Shown here one piece after another: positions 1-7,712 of a DNA stretch of 64,000 nt. The DNA comes from Spirochaetota bacterium. Lineage in GTDB: Bacteria > Spirochaetota > Spirochaetia > Treponematales > Treponemataceae. The notes under the pieces were generated by a model. That model saw only the letters and a program-made list of their open reading frames with translations. It was not told the origin of the DNA and did not search any database. Every line of letters starts with the position of its first letter. Position 1 is the stretch's first letter. Position numbers and translations under genes: made by a program. Where the stretch lies: the NCBI GenBank assembly GCA_023438065.1, contig JAEXRH010000012.1:868001-932000 (forward strand), written 5' to 3'.

Positions 1-807
1 AAAAACGGGACCCCGCTCGCGATCGAACGGTTCGGCCTTACCGCGCGGACCCTCTGCGACCGCCGCTACGGCGTCGGGGCGACCGCGTGCGTATTCCTCG
101 GGAAGGATAATGCCGCGAGGATATTCGGGGCGCAGGGGCAGGAGACGCGCGAGGCCGATGACGCGTATCTGTGCGCGGCCCGCTACGCGTTCGACTCAGG
201 GAGACTTTCGGGTAAAAGTATCATTTTCCCGACGCCGTTCGGCGAAAAACGGCTCGACGTGCTCGGCGCCCACGAGTTCAGGCTCGCCCTCGGCTCGCCC
301 TTCTCCCTTTTGACCGGAAAGGTCATCGCGGACGGAGGGCAGACGATCGCCGAGACCATCGAGCGCGAAGGGGTGCGCGCGTCCTATTCGGCGATCCACG
401 TCCACGACGACGCGGTCGTCGCCTTCCCCGGCCCCGAGGGGGTCCTTTCCTACGGCCCGTTCAGCGCGCTCGTCCAGAAGGCCTTTCCCGGAAAGCAGGT
501 TCTCCCGGTGATCGCGCGCGCGATCACCCGCGAGACGATTCTTGTCCGTACCGTGCCGAAGCGCGAGTCGGGAGCCTGCACCGCGGCCGTGGCCGCGCTC
601 GTCGCGGGAAAGCTCGAGGGCATGGTCGACGCCGAGGCCATGGTCGTCTTCGAGCAGACCGGCAGCGACGGCCAGCCCGACTCGGCGATCGCGCGCGACC
701 GCGACAACTCGCGGCGCCTCGCGGCGTTTTGGGAGTCGAACGAGCTTTCGGTGATCGGGTCGGGCGGCTATCTTTTCGAGGGGAAGTTCGACCTCAGCGA
801 CGAGTGA
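1..807 (+). CDS. Diaminopimelate epimerase (DapF) homologue lacking both catalytic cysteines, 5' partial
   Basis: The frame is open from the first base, so the N-terminus lies outside the window. DapF interconverts LL- and meso-diaminopimelate using two cysteines as acid/base pair. Family landmarks are visible: an LCDRRYGVGA segment (family LADRHxGVG), RIFGAQGQE (family RIFNADGSE), a following ARYAFDSG helix, and near the C-terminus ESGACTAAVAA (family GTGACAA). The first catalytic Cys, in the family CGNG motif, is replaced by Ala in READDAYLC. The second, in ACGTG, is replaced by Arg in KRESG. The GNPH motif is also gone. The fold is probably kept but epimerase chemistry should be absent, so this may be a pseudoenzyme or have a new role. 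It converges on the FecR gene with a 12-bp gap. Homology is fairly sure; function is unknown. Confidence 0.7.
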   Translation, partial: KNGTPLAIERFGLTARTLCDRRYGVGATACVFLGKDNAARIFGAQGQETREADDAYLCAARYAFDSGRLSGKSIIFPTPFGEKRLDVLGAHEFRLALGSPFSLLTGKVIADGGQTIAETIEREGVRASYSAIHVHDDAVVAFPGPEGVLSYGPFSALVQKAFPGKQVLPVIARAITRETILVRTVPKRESGACTAAVAALVAGKLEGMVDAEAMVVFEQTGSDGQPDSAIARDRDNSRRLAAFWESNELSVIGSGGYLFEGKFDLSDE

Positions 808-819
808 GTCCGAGGCGGA

Positions 820-1860
820 TCAACGATGCCCTTCCGAGAGCAATGATAGTATCCCGAGTATCGTTCCCGAGCCGATCATGATGGATCCGGCGGTGTACGA
901 AGGCTCGATGAACCGCGCGTCGGAATCCCGGACTTGAGCCCAGTAGGCCGCGAACCCGCACAGGAGCGTGCCCGCCCCGACGAGGGCGATCGCCCCGCCT
1001 TGCGGAAGTCGCGAGTTTATCCGCGTTCGCGGCTCGGCATAGCGAATGCCCCCGGTATCGGACGATCCTTCCTGAACGGCCGGGACCGCGACCCCCTTCG
1101 GAAGCCGCGTGACGACGGCGAACGGATGAACCTTCCAAAAGTCGACGACCTCCGTCGAGACCTTTTGCCTTTCAAGGGGCGGCGACTTCTCGTCCCTGGC
1201 CGAGGAGACCCGCTCTACCATCTCGCTCGCGCCGAGCGAGAGGGCGCCCCCGCCCGCGAGCGGGTCGGACATCGTACCCGCGACCGAGCCGACGAGCACG
1301 CTTCCCTCGAAGCAAAACACCCGATAGAGGGTGACTGTCGACGAGCCGGACGGGCTTGCCCCGCCTCCGCCGGTCGCGGAAAGCTCGGCCGCGCCCGTCT
1401 GTCCCCCGCCCGCCTTCACCGGGATGACGTCGAGCCCGAAATCGGTCCCCCGCACGCCCGCGACGAGGCTTGGCGAGGAAAGCTTGAACGAGGCGTTTCC
1501 CCCGAGTTTCGCGACCTTTGCGCGCACCCGGCCATAATAGAGTTCCCCGGATGTCTTGAGACCCATCGCGTCGGAGTCGCACTTGAACGTGGTATTTTCC
1601 GCTATCTGTATCGAGGCGTTTCCCCCCGAAAGCGCGATCTCCACGAAGGTCGAGTTTCCCGTCCTGATGATGTCCCCGGGACGGATCTCCGTGCCGACGG
1701 CGGCGGGATCGTCGGCGCGAACGGTCACGGTCGCGCCCGAACGAAGCAGAGAAAAGGATCCCCCCTCGGCGTATACGACGGTCGCGAAAGGAGAGGCGGC
1801 GAAGAGAAGGCTCCCGAGCGAGAGCGCGTAGACGATGGTCAGTACCCTTTTATTTCCCAT
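820..1860 (-). CDS. FecR-domain periplasmic/membrane protein
   Basis: This 346-residue protein starts with a signal-like hydrophobic segment. It continues with a FecR-type domain (RPGDIIRTGNSTFVEI, then a segment with SPSLVAGVRGTDFGL), interrupted near the middle by a Gly/Ser/Ala-rich low-complexity stretch. Two short hydrophobic segments near the C-terminus (around GAIALVGAGTLLCGF and AGSIMIGSGTILGIL) could anchor it. FecR domains often sense or bind at the envelope, but in spirochaete-like genomes many are stand-alone, so no partner is assigned. The ATG at 1860 is chosen because the signal peptide begins there. The frame stays open far upstream only as a codon-bias shadow of murD. No Shine-Dalgarno is visible, and AT-rich -10-like boxes lie directly upstream. 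Confidence 0.75.
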   Translation of the reverse strand: MGNKRVLTIVYALSLGSLLFAASPFATVVYAEGGSFSLLRSGATVTVRADDPAAVGTEIRPGDIIRTGNSTFVEIALSGGNASIQIAENTTFKCDSDAMGLKTSGELYYGRVRAKVAKLGGNASFKLSSPSLVAGVRGTDFGLDVIPVKAGGGQTGAAELSATGGGGASPSGSSTVTLYRVFCFEGSVLVGSVAGTMSDPLAGGGALSLGASEMVERVSSARDEKSPPLERQKVSTEVVDFWKVHPFAVVTRLPKGVAVPAVQEGSSDTGGIRYAEPRTRINSRLPQGGAIALVGAGTLLCGFAAYWAQVRDSDARFIEPSYTAGSIMIGSGTILGILSLLSEGHR

Positions 1861-1884
1861 AGATATGATATAGTATAAGTGTCG
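1861..1884. promoter_or_regulatory. Compact divergent promoter region
   Basis: Only 18-24 bp separate the FecR gene from the divergent gene at 1879/1885. The spacer is almost entirely A/T and holds overlapping -10-like hexamers on both strands: TATGAT 1864-1869 and TATAGT 1869-1874 on plus, TATACT 1877-1872 and TATCAT 1870-1865 on minus. Each sits 4-11 nt from a start codon and no ribosome-binding site fits on either side, which suggests leaderless or near-leaderless transcripts. Confidence 0.45.
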
Positions 1885-2811
1885 ATGAGCAGGAATACAA
1901 GCAAGATTGACGTTACAAAAACAGACGCCACGATCAACTCCATCCTGCTCGCGGAAACTCACGAGGCGGTGATCGGGGCGAACCATACCTGCCGTTTCAA
2001 CCAGAACGAGGATCAGTTCATCGTTTTGCGCAAACCCCTCGAGGTGCCGCACATTCCCGTCCATCACCAGATGGACAATCGGGAACCGCCTTCGGGATAC
2101 CTCGAAATGATCGCGTCGCTCGCCTCGTATCTCATGGAGGAATGTCCCGACCTCGCCTCGGGAACCTCCTGGTACTTCGATCCCGTCAGCATCCATACCC
2201 CGTCGTTCTATCGCGTCGTTCGCGCGGACGGCCGGCTCTATCTCTATCACCTCCTCATCGACCTCGCGTGCAGGCCGCTCGAGTGCGAGATCGTCGAGCA
2301 GGGAAGCAACGCGATCACCCATGCGTATCGAACCGGACGACTTTACTTCGAAAGCGACTTCTATCCCATCCTCGAGGCCGAATCCTCGGGCGGAAAGCTG
2401 ATATTCGACCAGCGAATCCCCTTCACCTGGAAGGGCGAGTCGGGCGAAGGCTACATGATACACGGAATCTGGATGGACGCCGACATCAACAAGTTTTTCA
2501 GCAAGCTCGTGCTCCCGCGCGGAAAACGGAACCATCCCTTCTATCCCGTAACCTGCAAGCAGCACTGCGTCACCATGAACGCGTTCGGCCAGAAAAGCCC
2601 CGAACCGCTCCATCTCATCCGTTCGTTCCTGGAGCCCGCGCTCGACGAGATACTGGCGGAACTCCAGGAATCGTCCTTCTCGGAGCAATCGCCCCTTTTC
2701 CGGAGACTCAAGGACCAGATACCGCGCGAACTCGGCGAACGATGGGCGAACCTCACGGTCAGCGCGGGCCTCAATGAACGCGATCAAAAGGAGTACATCG
2801 TTGAATTTTAA
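1879..2811 (+). CDS. Conserved-looking protein of unknown function upstream of murD
   Basis: This 310-residue protein begins at GTG 1879, or at ATG 1885 two codons later. There is no signal peptide or membrane segment, so it is probably cytoplasmic. I do not recognise the family. Visible features are a His-rich stretch (VPHIPVHHQMD), an aromatic-rich central part (TSWYFDPVSIHTPSFYRVV), and a C-terminal helical part. Its last 11 bp overlap the probable TTG start of murD, so the two are very likely co-transcribed and translationally coupled. That suggests, without proving, a link to envelope or division functions. No Shine-Dalgarno precedes either start. Confidence 0.7.
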   Translation: MSMSRNTSKIDVTKTDATINSILLAETHEAVIGANHTCRFNQNEDQFIVLRKPLEVPHIPVHHQMDNREPPSGYLEMIASLASYLMEECPDLASGTSWYFDPVSIHTPSFYRVVRADGRLYLYHLLIDLACRPLECEIVEQGSNAITHAYRTGRLYFESDFYPILEAESSGGKLIFDQRIPFTWKGESGEGYMIHGIWMDADINKFFSKLVLPRGKRNHPFYPVTCKQHCVTMNAFGQKSPEPLHLIRSFLEPALDEILAELQESSFSEQSPLFRRLKDQIPRELGERWANLTVSAGLNERDQKEYIVEF

Positions 2812-4261
2812 CAATCCCCCATTCACCACGCGCGCCGGCATAAAGGGCCTCAAGGTCACCGTCATGGGCCTTGGGCTCAACGGGGGAGGCCTCTCGGCGG
2901 CGCGATTTTTCGCCGAATCGGGCGCCGAGGTCACCGTCACCGACAAGAAATCCGCGGAGGAACTCGCCCCGTCCGTCGCGGCCCTCAAAGACTTCCCGAA
3001 CGTCCGCCTCGCGCTCGGCGCCCACGACATCGAGGACTTCCGGAACGCGGACTGCGTGATAAAGAATCCCGGCGTCAAGCTCGAGGGAAACGAGTACCTC
3101 GCGGCCGCGCGCTCGATCGAGACCGACGTTTCGGTGTTTCTCAGGTTCGCGAAAGCGCCGATCCTCGCCGTCACCGGCAGCAAGGGCAAGTCCTCGACGG
3201 TGAGCGCGCTCCAGTTCGGCCTCCGCGAACTCGGCTACCGGTCCTTCCTCGGCGGGAACATCACGGTCAGTCCCCTTACCTTCCTCGACGAGACCGACGA
3301 ATCGACCCCCGTCGTCCTCGAGCTCTCGAGCTGGCAGCTCGCCGACCTTCGCGGACGAGGACTCCTCAAGCCCCGAGTCGCGATCATGACCCCGATCATG
3401 CCCGACCACCAGAACTGGTACGGCGGCATGGAGCCATACGTCGCCGACAAGAAACTCCTCTACGCCGACCAGGACGATTCATGCCATCTCCTCTGCAACG
3501 CCGACGACGAGTGGGGCCCCGTTTTCGCGCGCGAGGCCCGCGCGCGAGGCGCGGCCGGCCCCCGCGTGCACTGGTACAGTTCCCGACCCGCATCGGGCCG
3601 CGCCTTCACCGCCGATTCCGACCTCGCCGACGGCGCCTGGCTCGAGGCCGACGGACGCGGTTTCATGCGCCTCGACGGCGCCGTGACCGAAATCCTTCCC
3701 GCGGCCCTTTCCGTGCCCGGCGCGCACATGCGTCAAAACCTCCTCAACGCGGCGCAGGCGCTCGTCCTTTTCGGCGCCGATCCCGCAAGCACGGCGGAGG
3801 CCCTTTCCCGTTTCCCCGGCATCGAGCACCGCCTCGAGTTCTTCCACGAGGAAGCGGGCGCGCGCTATTACAACGACTCGGCGGCGACCATCCCCGAGGC
3901 CGTCGCGGCCGCGCTCGGCTCCTTCGACAAGCCCGTCATCCTCCTTTCCGGGGGAACCGACAAGAACCTCGACTTCACCCCGCTCGCCGACGCGGCGGGC
4001 AAGGCGAAGCGCATCCTCCTCCTCGCGGGCACCGGCACCGACAAGCTCATGCCGATGCTGAAGGAGCGCGGCGTCGCGTTCGACGGTCCCTTCGATTCCC
4101 TCGAGACCCTCGTCGACCGCGCGAAATCCGTCGCGGGAGCGGGAGACGTGGTCGTGTTCTCCCCCGGCGCCACGAGCTTCGGCATGTTCAAGAACGAGTT
4201 CGACCGGGGGAACCGCTTCCGCGACGCGGTCAAGGGCAACAAGGCGACCCGTCCGGCGTAA
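2801..4261 (+). CDS. murD: UDP-N-acetylmuramoylalanine--D-glutamate ligase
   Basis: MurD adds D-glutamate to UDP-MurNAc-L-Ala in cytoplasmic peptidoglycan precursor synthesis. The sequence shows the N-terminal Rossmann-like domain (KVTVMGLGLNGGG), the ATP-binding loop as AVTGSKGKSS instead of the usual GTNGK, the ELSSWQL segment, central NDSAATIPEA, and C-terminal domain motifs LLSGGTDKN and SPGATSFGMF. The start chosen is TTG 2801, preceded by AAAAGGAG at 2786-2793 at good spacing and overlapping the upstream stop. An in-frame ATG at 2774 would add nine residues but lacks a ribosome-binding site. About 486 residues is normal to slightly long. A hairpin terminator follows. Confidence 0.93.
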   Translation: MNFNNPPFTTRAGIKGLKVTVMGLGLNGGGLSAARFFAESGAEVTVTDKKSAEELAPSVAALKDFPNVRLALGAHDIEDFRNADCVIKNPGVKLEGNEYLAAARSIETDVSVFLRFAKAPILAVTGSKGKSSTVSALQFGLRELGYRSFLGGNITVSPLTFLDETDESTPVVLELSSWQLADLRGRGLLKPRVAIMTPIMPDHQNWYGGMEPYVADKKLLYADQDDSCHLLCNADDEWGPVFAREARARGAAGPRVHWYSSRPASGRAFTADSDLADGAWLEADGRGFMRLDGAVTEILPAALSVPGAHMRQNLLNAAQALVLFGADPASTAEALSRFPGIEHRLEFFHEEAGARYYNDSAATIPEAVAAALGSFDKPVILLSGGTDKNLDFTPLADAAGKAKRILLLAGTGTDKLMPMLKERGVAFDGPFDSLETLVDRAKSVAGAGDVVVFSPGATSFGMFKNEFDRGNRFRDAVKGNKATRPA

Positions 4262-4285
4262 CCGAGCGGCGATACCGCGGACGAG

Positions 4286-4328
4286 AGCCCGCAAACCCCG
4301 ACGGAATAAGGGTTTGCGGGCTTTTTTC
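4286..4328 (+). terminator. Intrinsic terminator after murD
   Basis: A 13-bp perfect stem (AGCCCGCAAACCC paired with GGGTTTGCGGGCT) with an 11-nt loop is followed by a T run at 4322-4328. It ends the unknown-gene/murD transcript. Confidence 0.9.
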
Positions 4329-4352
4329 CTTTAAGTTTGCCTGATAGCGGTA

Positions 4353-4364
4353 TATACTGTCGGT
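4353..4364 (+). promoter_or_regulatory. -10 box of the cyclase gene, leaderless geometry
   Basis: TATACT at 4353-4358 ends 6 nt before the ATG at 4365, so transcription would begin at or next to the start codon. No Shine-Dalgarno is present. The -35 region (TTTAAG near 4330) is weak. Confidence 0.5.
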
Positions 4365-7046
4365 ATGAAAAAGAACCTTCACATAATCGTCCCGCTCGCC
4401 TCGGTCGCCCTGTGCTCGCTCCTCCTTTTCACTACGGTCGACAACAAGGTCTTCGACCTCTTCCTCAGGACGATCCCGTCCCTCGCCGAGAACGACTCCG
4501 TCGTGGTCGTGACCATCGATAACATCTCGATCGAGAACGTCGGCCTGTTCCCCTGGCCGCGCGATATCATGGCGGACGCGATCGTGTACCTCAGGGAACT
4601 CGACGCGCACTCGGTCCTGTTCGACTTGAGCTACCTCGACAAGAGCCCGGTCGTCGTCAACCCCGCGTACGTGAAGGAGGATCTGCCGAAGGCGCTCGAC
4701 TACGGGTTCGCCCAGATCGACGGGGCAGTCGCCCAGACGATGGACGCGTTCGCGAACCACCAAATCGGCGCGCGCGACGCCGCCGAATACAAGACGCAAC
4801 TCCTCGGGATCACGAACGAGGTCAAGAACTCGCTCGATACCTCGATCTCGTACGTCACCCGCGACCTCGACGAATATTTCGCGAAGACCCTCAAGTTCTT
4901 CGGAAAGTCCTACCTTACCCTCACGATGATTCGCCCCGGCGATATCGTCGGCAAAGACAAAACGTACGACATGTCGGGCGTCGACCTCGAGTGGCTCGAG
5001 TCGCGCGTCGCGCTTTCCGGCGTCACGGGGACGAACGACACCCTCACGCCGGATGACCCCGGAATCGATCCCGCGATACCGGTTCTCCTCAGAAGCGCGT
5101 ACGGCGCGGGTACGGTCAACGCCGAGCCTGACGCCGACGGCTATCGCCGCAGGGTTCACCTCGTCAGCAGGCATAACGGCAAATACTACGGCCAGCTTTC
5201 CTTCGTCGCGCTCGTGGAATGGCTCGGGAACCCCGAGATCGAGGTGACGAACCGCGCGATAACCCTCAAGAAGGCGAAACTCGCCGGAGTGACGCGCGAC
5301 ATTCGCATCCCCCGCGCGCGCGACGGTTCCGTGCTCATCAAGTGGCCGAAGAAGCAGTTCGTCGAGTACAACAGCATCTCGGCCTGGGATCTCATCGGCG
5401 CGCAGAAACTCGAGCGGGACATCGTCAAGAGTCTCCAGGCGATGGCCGACGCCGGCTTCATGAATTACTGGAATTCCGGCGAGAGCGGCCCGAATCCCCA
5501 CGAAACGTGGAGCGAGGCCGAATACGTCAAAAACGAGATCCTCGACCGGGGAGAAAGCCCCGTGGAGTCGATCACCGTGAAGGCCTATCGCTCCGCGCGG
5601 CTCGAATTCCTCTCGAAGATGCGCGCGTTCCTCGCGCCAGAGTACGAGGGACGCATCCTCGCGGACATCGACGACGGGGAAACCGCCGAGTACGTCAGGA
5701 CGACCTTCGCGAGCGTACGAAAGGACTTCGAACGGCTCGAGTCCATGCGCGCGCGGGTCTCGCAAAAAGTCGCGAACGCCGTCTGCATCGTGGGCGTCGA
5801 CGCGACCTCCATGACGGACGTCGATCTCATCACCTTCGAGGAGCGTTTTCCCAACGTCGGCACCTACGCGACGGTCGCGAACATGATCATCTCTGACGAG
5901 TTTCTCGACGACGCGCCGAGGACGCTTTCGCTCCTGATCGCGCTCGCGCTCGCACTCGCGGTCGGCTTCGGCATCAAGCACCTCGACACGAAGCAGTCCC
6001 TCATCGCGGGACTCGCCGCCCTCGCGCTCTCGGTTATCGCCCTTCTCGCCGTTTTCATGATCACGAAGACCTACGTCGGCGTCGCGGTCCCCTTCGCCTC
6101 GGTAAGCGCGACCTTCCTCAGCCTTTCGGCCATCACCTTCCTCTCGACGATCAGGGAAAAGTCCTTCCTCCGCTCGGCGTTCTCCCGATACCTCTCGCCC
6201 GAGGTCATCAACGAGATCATCGCCGACCCCTCCAAGCTGAACCTCGGCGGCGAGAAACGGCACATGACGGCGATCTTCACCGACATCAAGGGCTTCTCGA
6301 CGATATCCGAGCAACTCGACCCGACCGACCTCGTCAACCTTCTCAACCTGTACCTTACCGCCATGAGCAACATCGTGCTCGAGCATCGGGGAACGATCGA
6401 CAAATACGAGGGCGACGCGATCATCGCGTTCTTCGGAGCGCCCATTCCCATGGACGATCACGCCACGCTCGCGTGCAAGACCGCGATCAGGATGAAGCAG
6501 GCGGAGAATAAACTCAACGAACGCATAAAGCAGGAGGGACTGAGCCCCACCCCGCTTTTCACGAGAATCGGCATCAATACCGGAGACATGATCGTCGGTA
6601 ACATGGGAACGCCGAACAAGATGGACTATACGGTCATGGGTAACGCCGTCAACCTCGCGGCGAGGCTCGAGGGCGTAAACAAGCAATACGACACGAAAGG
6701 CATCCTCATCAGCGAGCATACCCGGCAGATGATCTACGACGACTTCGTCATCAGGCGTCTCGATCGCGTTCGCGTCGTCGGGGTAAACACCCCCTTGAGG
6801 CTCTACGAGCTTCTCGCGATTGCCTCGGAGGCGTCGCCTTCCCTCGTGGCGCTTGTCGCCCTGTGGGAGCAAGCGATCGACGAGTTCGAGTCGCGCGATT
6901 TCGCGGGCGCGCGCGCGAAGTTCGCCGAAATCGCCGAAAAGGACCCTGATGACCGCGTCGCCGTTCTCTATCGCGACCGCGCTGCCGAGCTCGAGAAATC
7001 GCCACCCACCGATTGGGATCCGATCCGTAACCTCACGCAAAAATGA
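4365..7046 (+). CDS. Membrane adenylate/guanylate cyclase with CHASE2 sensor domain
   Basis: An 893-residue class III nucleotide cyclase. Residues about 8-25 are an N-terminal membrane anchor. A CHASE2 extracytoplasmic domain follows (start near VVVVTIDNISIENVG, end near NAVCIVGVDATSMTD and ATVANMIISDEF), interrupted by a charged insertion at roughly residues 340-465. Three membrane helices lie at about 520-595. The catalytic domain carries metal-binding Asp640 (FTDIKGF) and Asp684 (KYEGDAI), plus MDYTVMGNAVNLAARLEG typical of bacterial class IIIb cyclases. A short helical TPR-like tail follows at about 840-880. CHASE2 is a periplasmic sensory module of unknown ligand. The product is most likely cAMP, but GTP specificity cannot be excluded by eye. 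It is monocistronic between two terminators. Confidence 0.9.
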   Translation: MKKNLHIIVPLASVALCSLLLFTTVDNKVFDLFLRTIPSLAENDSVVVVTIDNISIENVGLFPWPRDIMADAIVYLRELDAHSVLFDLSYLDKSPVVVNPAYVKEDLPKALDYGFAQIDGAVAQTMDAFANHQIGARDAAEYKTQLLGITNEVKNSLDTSISYVTRDLDEYFAKTLKFFGKSYLTLTMIRPGDIVGKDKTYDMSGVDLEWLESRVALSGVTGTNDTLTPDDPGIDPAIPVLLRSAYGAGTVNAEPDADGYRRRVHLVSRHNGKYYGQLSFVALVEWLGNPEIEVTNRAITLKKAKLAGVTRDIRIPRARDGSVLIKWPKKQFVEYNSISAWDLIGAQKLERDIVKSLQAMADAGFMNYWNSGESGPNPHETWSEAEYVKNEILDRGESPVESITVKAYRSARLEFLSKMRAFLAPEYEGRILADIDDGETAEYVRTTFASVRKDFERLESMRARVSQKVANAVCIVGVDATSMTDVDLITFEERFPNVGTYATVANMIISDEFLDDAPRTLSLLIALALALAVGFGIKHLDTKQSLIAGLAALALSVIALLAVFMITKTYVGVAVPFASVSATFLSLSAITFLSTIREKSFLRSAFSRYLSPEVINEIIADPSKLNLGGEKRHMTAIFTDIKGFSTISEQLDPTDLVNLLNLYLTAMSNIVLEHRGTIDKYEGDAIIAFFGAPIPMDDHATLACKTAIRMKQAENKLNERIKQEGLSPTPLFTRIGINTGDMIVGNMGTPNKMDYTVMGNAVNLAARLEGVNKQYDTKGILISEHTRQMIYDDFVIRRLDRVRVVGVNTPLRLYELLAIASEASPSLVALVALWEQAIDEFESRDFAGARAKFAEIAEKDPDDRVAVLYRDRAAELEKSPPTDWDPIRNLTQK

Positions 7047-7123
7047 CCGGGCCTCGCGCCTTCCGCGCGTCTTACTCCCGCGAACCGGCTTGAATCGCGC
7101 CGGGCGAAGTTAACGATCATCGT

Positions 7124-7161
7124 AAAAAAAAGCGCGTACCACTGCGGTACGCGCTTTTTTT
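7124..7161. terminator. Bidirectional intrinsic terminator
   Basis: The perfect inverted repeat AGCGCGTACC / GGTACGCGCT with a 5-nt loop is flanked by A8 on the left and T7 on the right. It can serve both the cyclase gene on plus and the gene ending at 7211 on minus. Confidence 0.9.
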
Positions 7162-7210
7162 CAGTTCACGCCCGGAATCGTCCGCCGGGCACGCTCATTT
7201 CTATACGTCG

Positions 7211-7645
7211 TCACTCGTCCCATTCAAGGTCATTCGTCGCGTCGCTCGCGCGGGTGGACGCGGTCGACACGTTCGTGGTCTTGTTCTTGTCCGAATCGGT
7301 ATTGACGGCGCTTTCGCTGATCTTGGCGCCGATCTTGATACCTCCCTTCGCGGTCCCGGTATTCGCGACGAGCTTGTCGACGGTTCCTTTCTGCATCGCC
7401 TTGATGGTGACCACGCGCTCGCCCGAGTTCAAGACGAGGGACGAGTTGAGTCCGGTGTTAATGACCGCCTGCGGGGAGAGCTTCATGCCCGGCGTGACGG
7501 CTTCCCAGGTTCCGGCGGATACCTCGCGCTCGACCTTCCCCGTCACGGTCTTTACCGTGTAATCCTGCGCGACCGCCTCAGCGTACGCCGCGAACATTCC
7601 GACGACCGCCACGAGAGCGAGCGCCAAGAGCATTGCCTTTTTCAT
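7211..7645 (-). CDS. Small exported FecR-like domain protein
   Basis: This 144-residue protein starts at ATG 7645 with a clear signal peptide (MKKAMLLALALVAVVGMFAAYAEA). GGAGG at 7651-7655 lies 5 nt upstream, so the longer frame starting at 7663 is rejected. The mature part (KTVTGKVEREVSAGTWEAVTPG, then INTGLNSSLVLNSGERVVTI) matches the small SH3-like beta domain of FecR-type proteins. A Ser/Thr/Asp-rich tail ends in EWDE. It is probably periplasmic. It lies just downstream of the giant lipoprotein gene on the same strand with its own -10 box, so it may be separately transcribed. It is the second FecR-like protein in the window after the one at 820. Confidence 0.75.
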   Translation of the reverse strand: MKKAMLLALALVAVVGMFAAYAEAVAQDYTVKTVTGKVEREVSAGTWEAVTPGMKLSPQAVINTGLNSSLVLNSGERVVTIKAMQKGTVDKLVANTGTAKGGIKIGAKISESAVNTDSDKNKTTNVSTASTRASDATNDLEWDE

Positions 7646-7668
7646 AAACGCCTCCATCAACAAATCAT

Positions 7669-7674
7669 ACTATA
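7669..7674 (-). promoter_or_regulatory. -10 box (TATAGT) of the small FecR-like gene
   Basis: TATAGT on minus lies 23 nt before the ATG at 7645, leaving a short leader that contains the GGAGG. No clear -35 is seen. Confidence 0.4.
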
Positions 7675-7712
7675 ACGCATTAATCGGAAAAAAACATTTT
7701 CCGAACTGTCAC

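Noticed and set aside
820..3189. A 789-codon minus-strand frame running from the FecR gene through the unknown gene and into murD
   Set aside because: Only the part from 1860 downward has a signal peptide and domain; the rest is antisense to two recognised genes and arises from GC-rich codon bias.
4230..7040. A 936-codon minus-strand frame opposite the CHASE2 cyclase
   Set aside because: It is Arg/Glu/Asp-rich antisense sequence with no domain or ribosome-binding site, opposite a clearly conserved gene.
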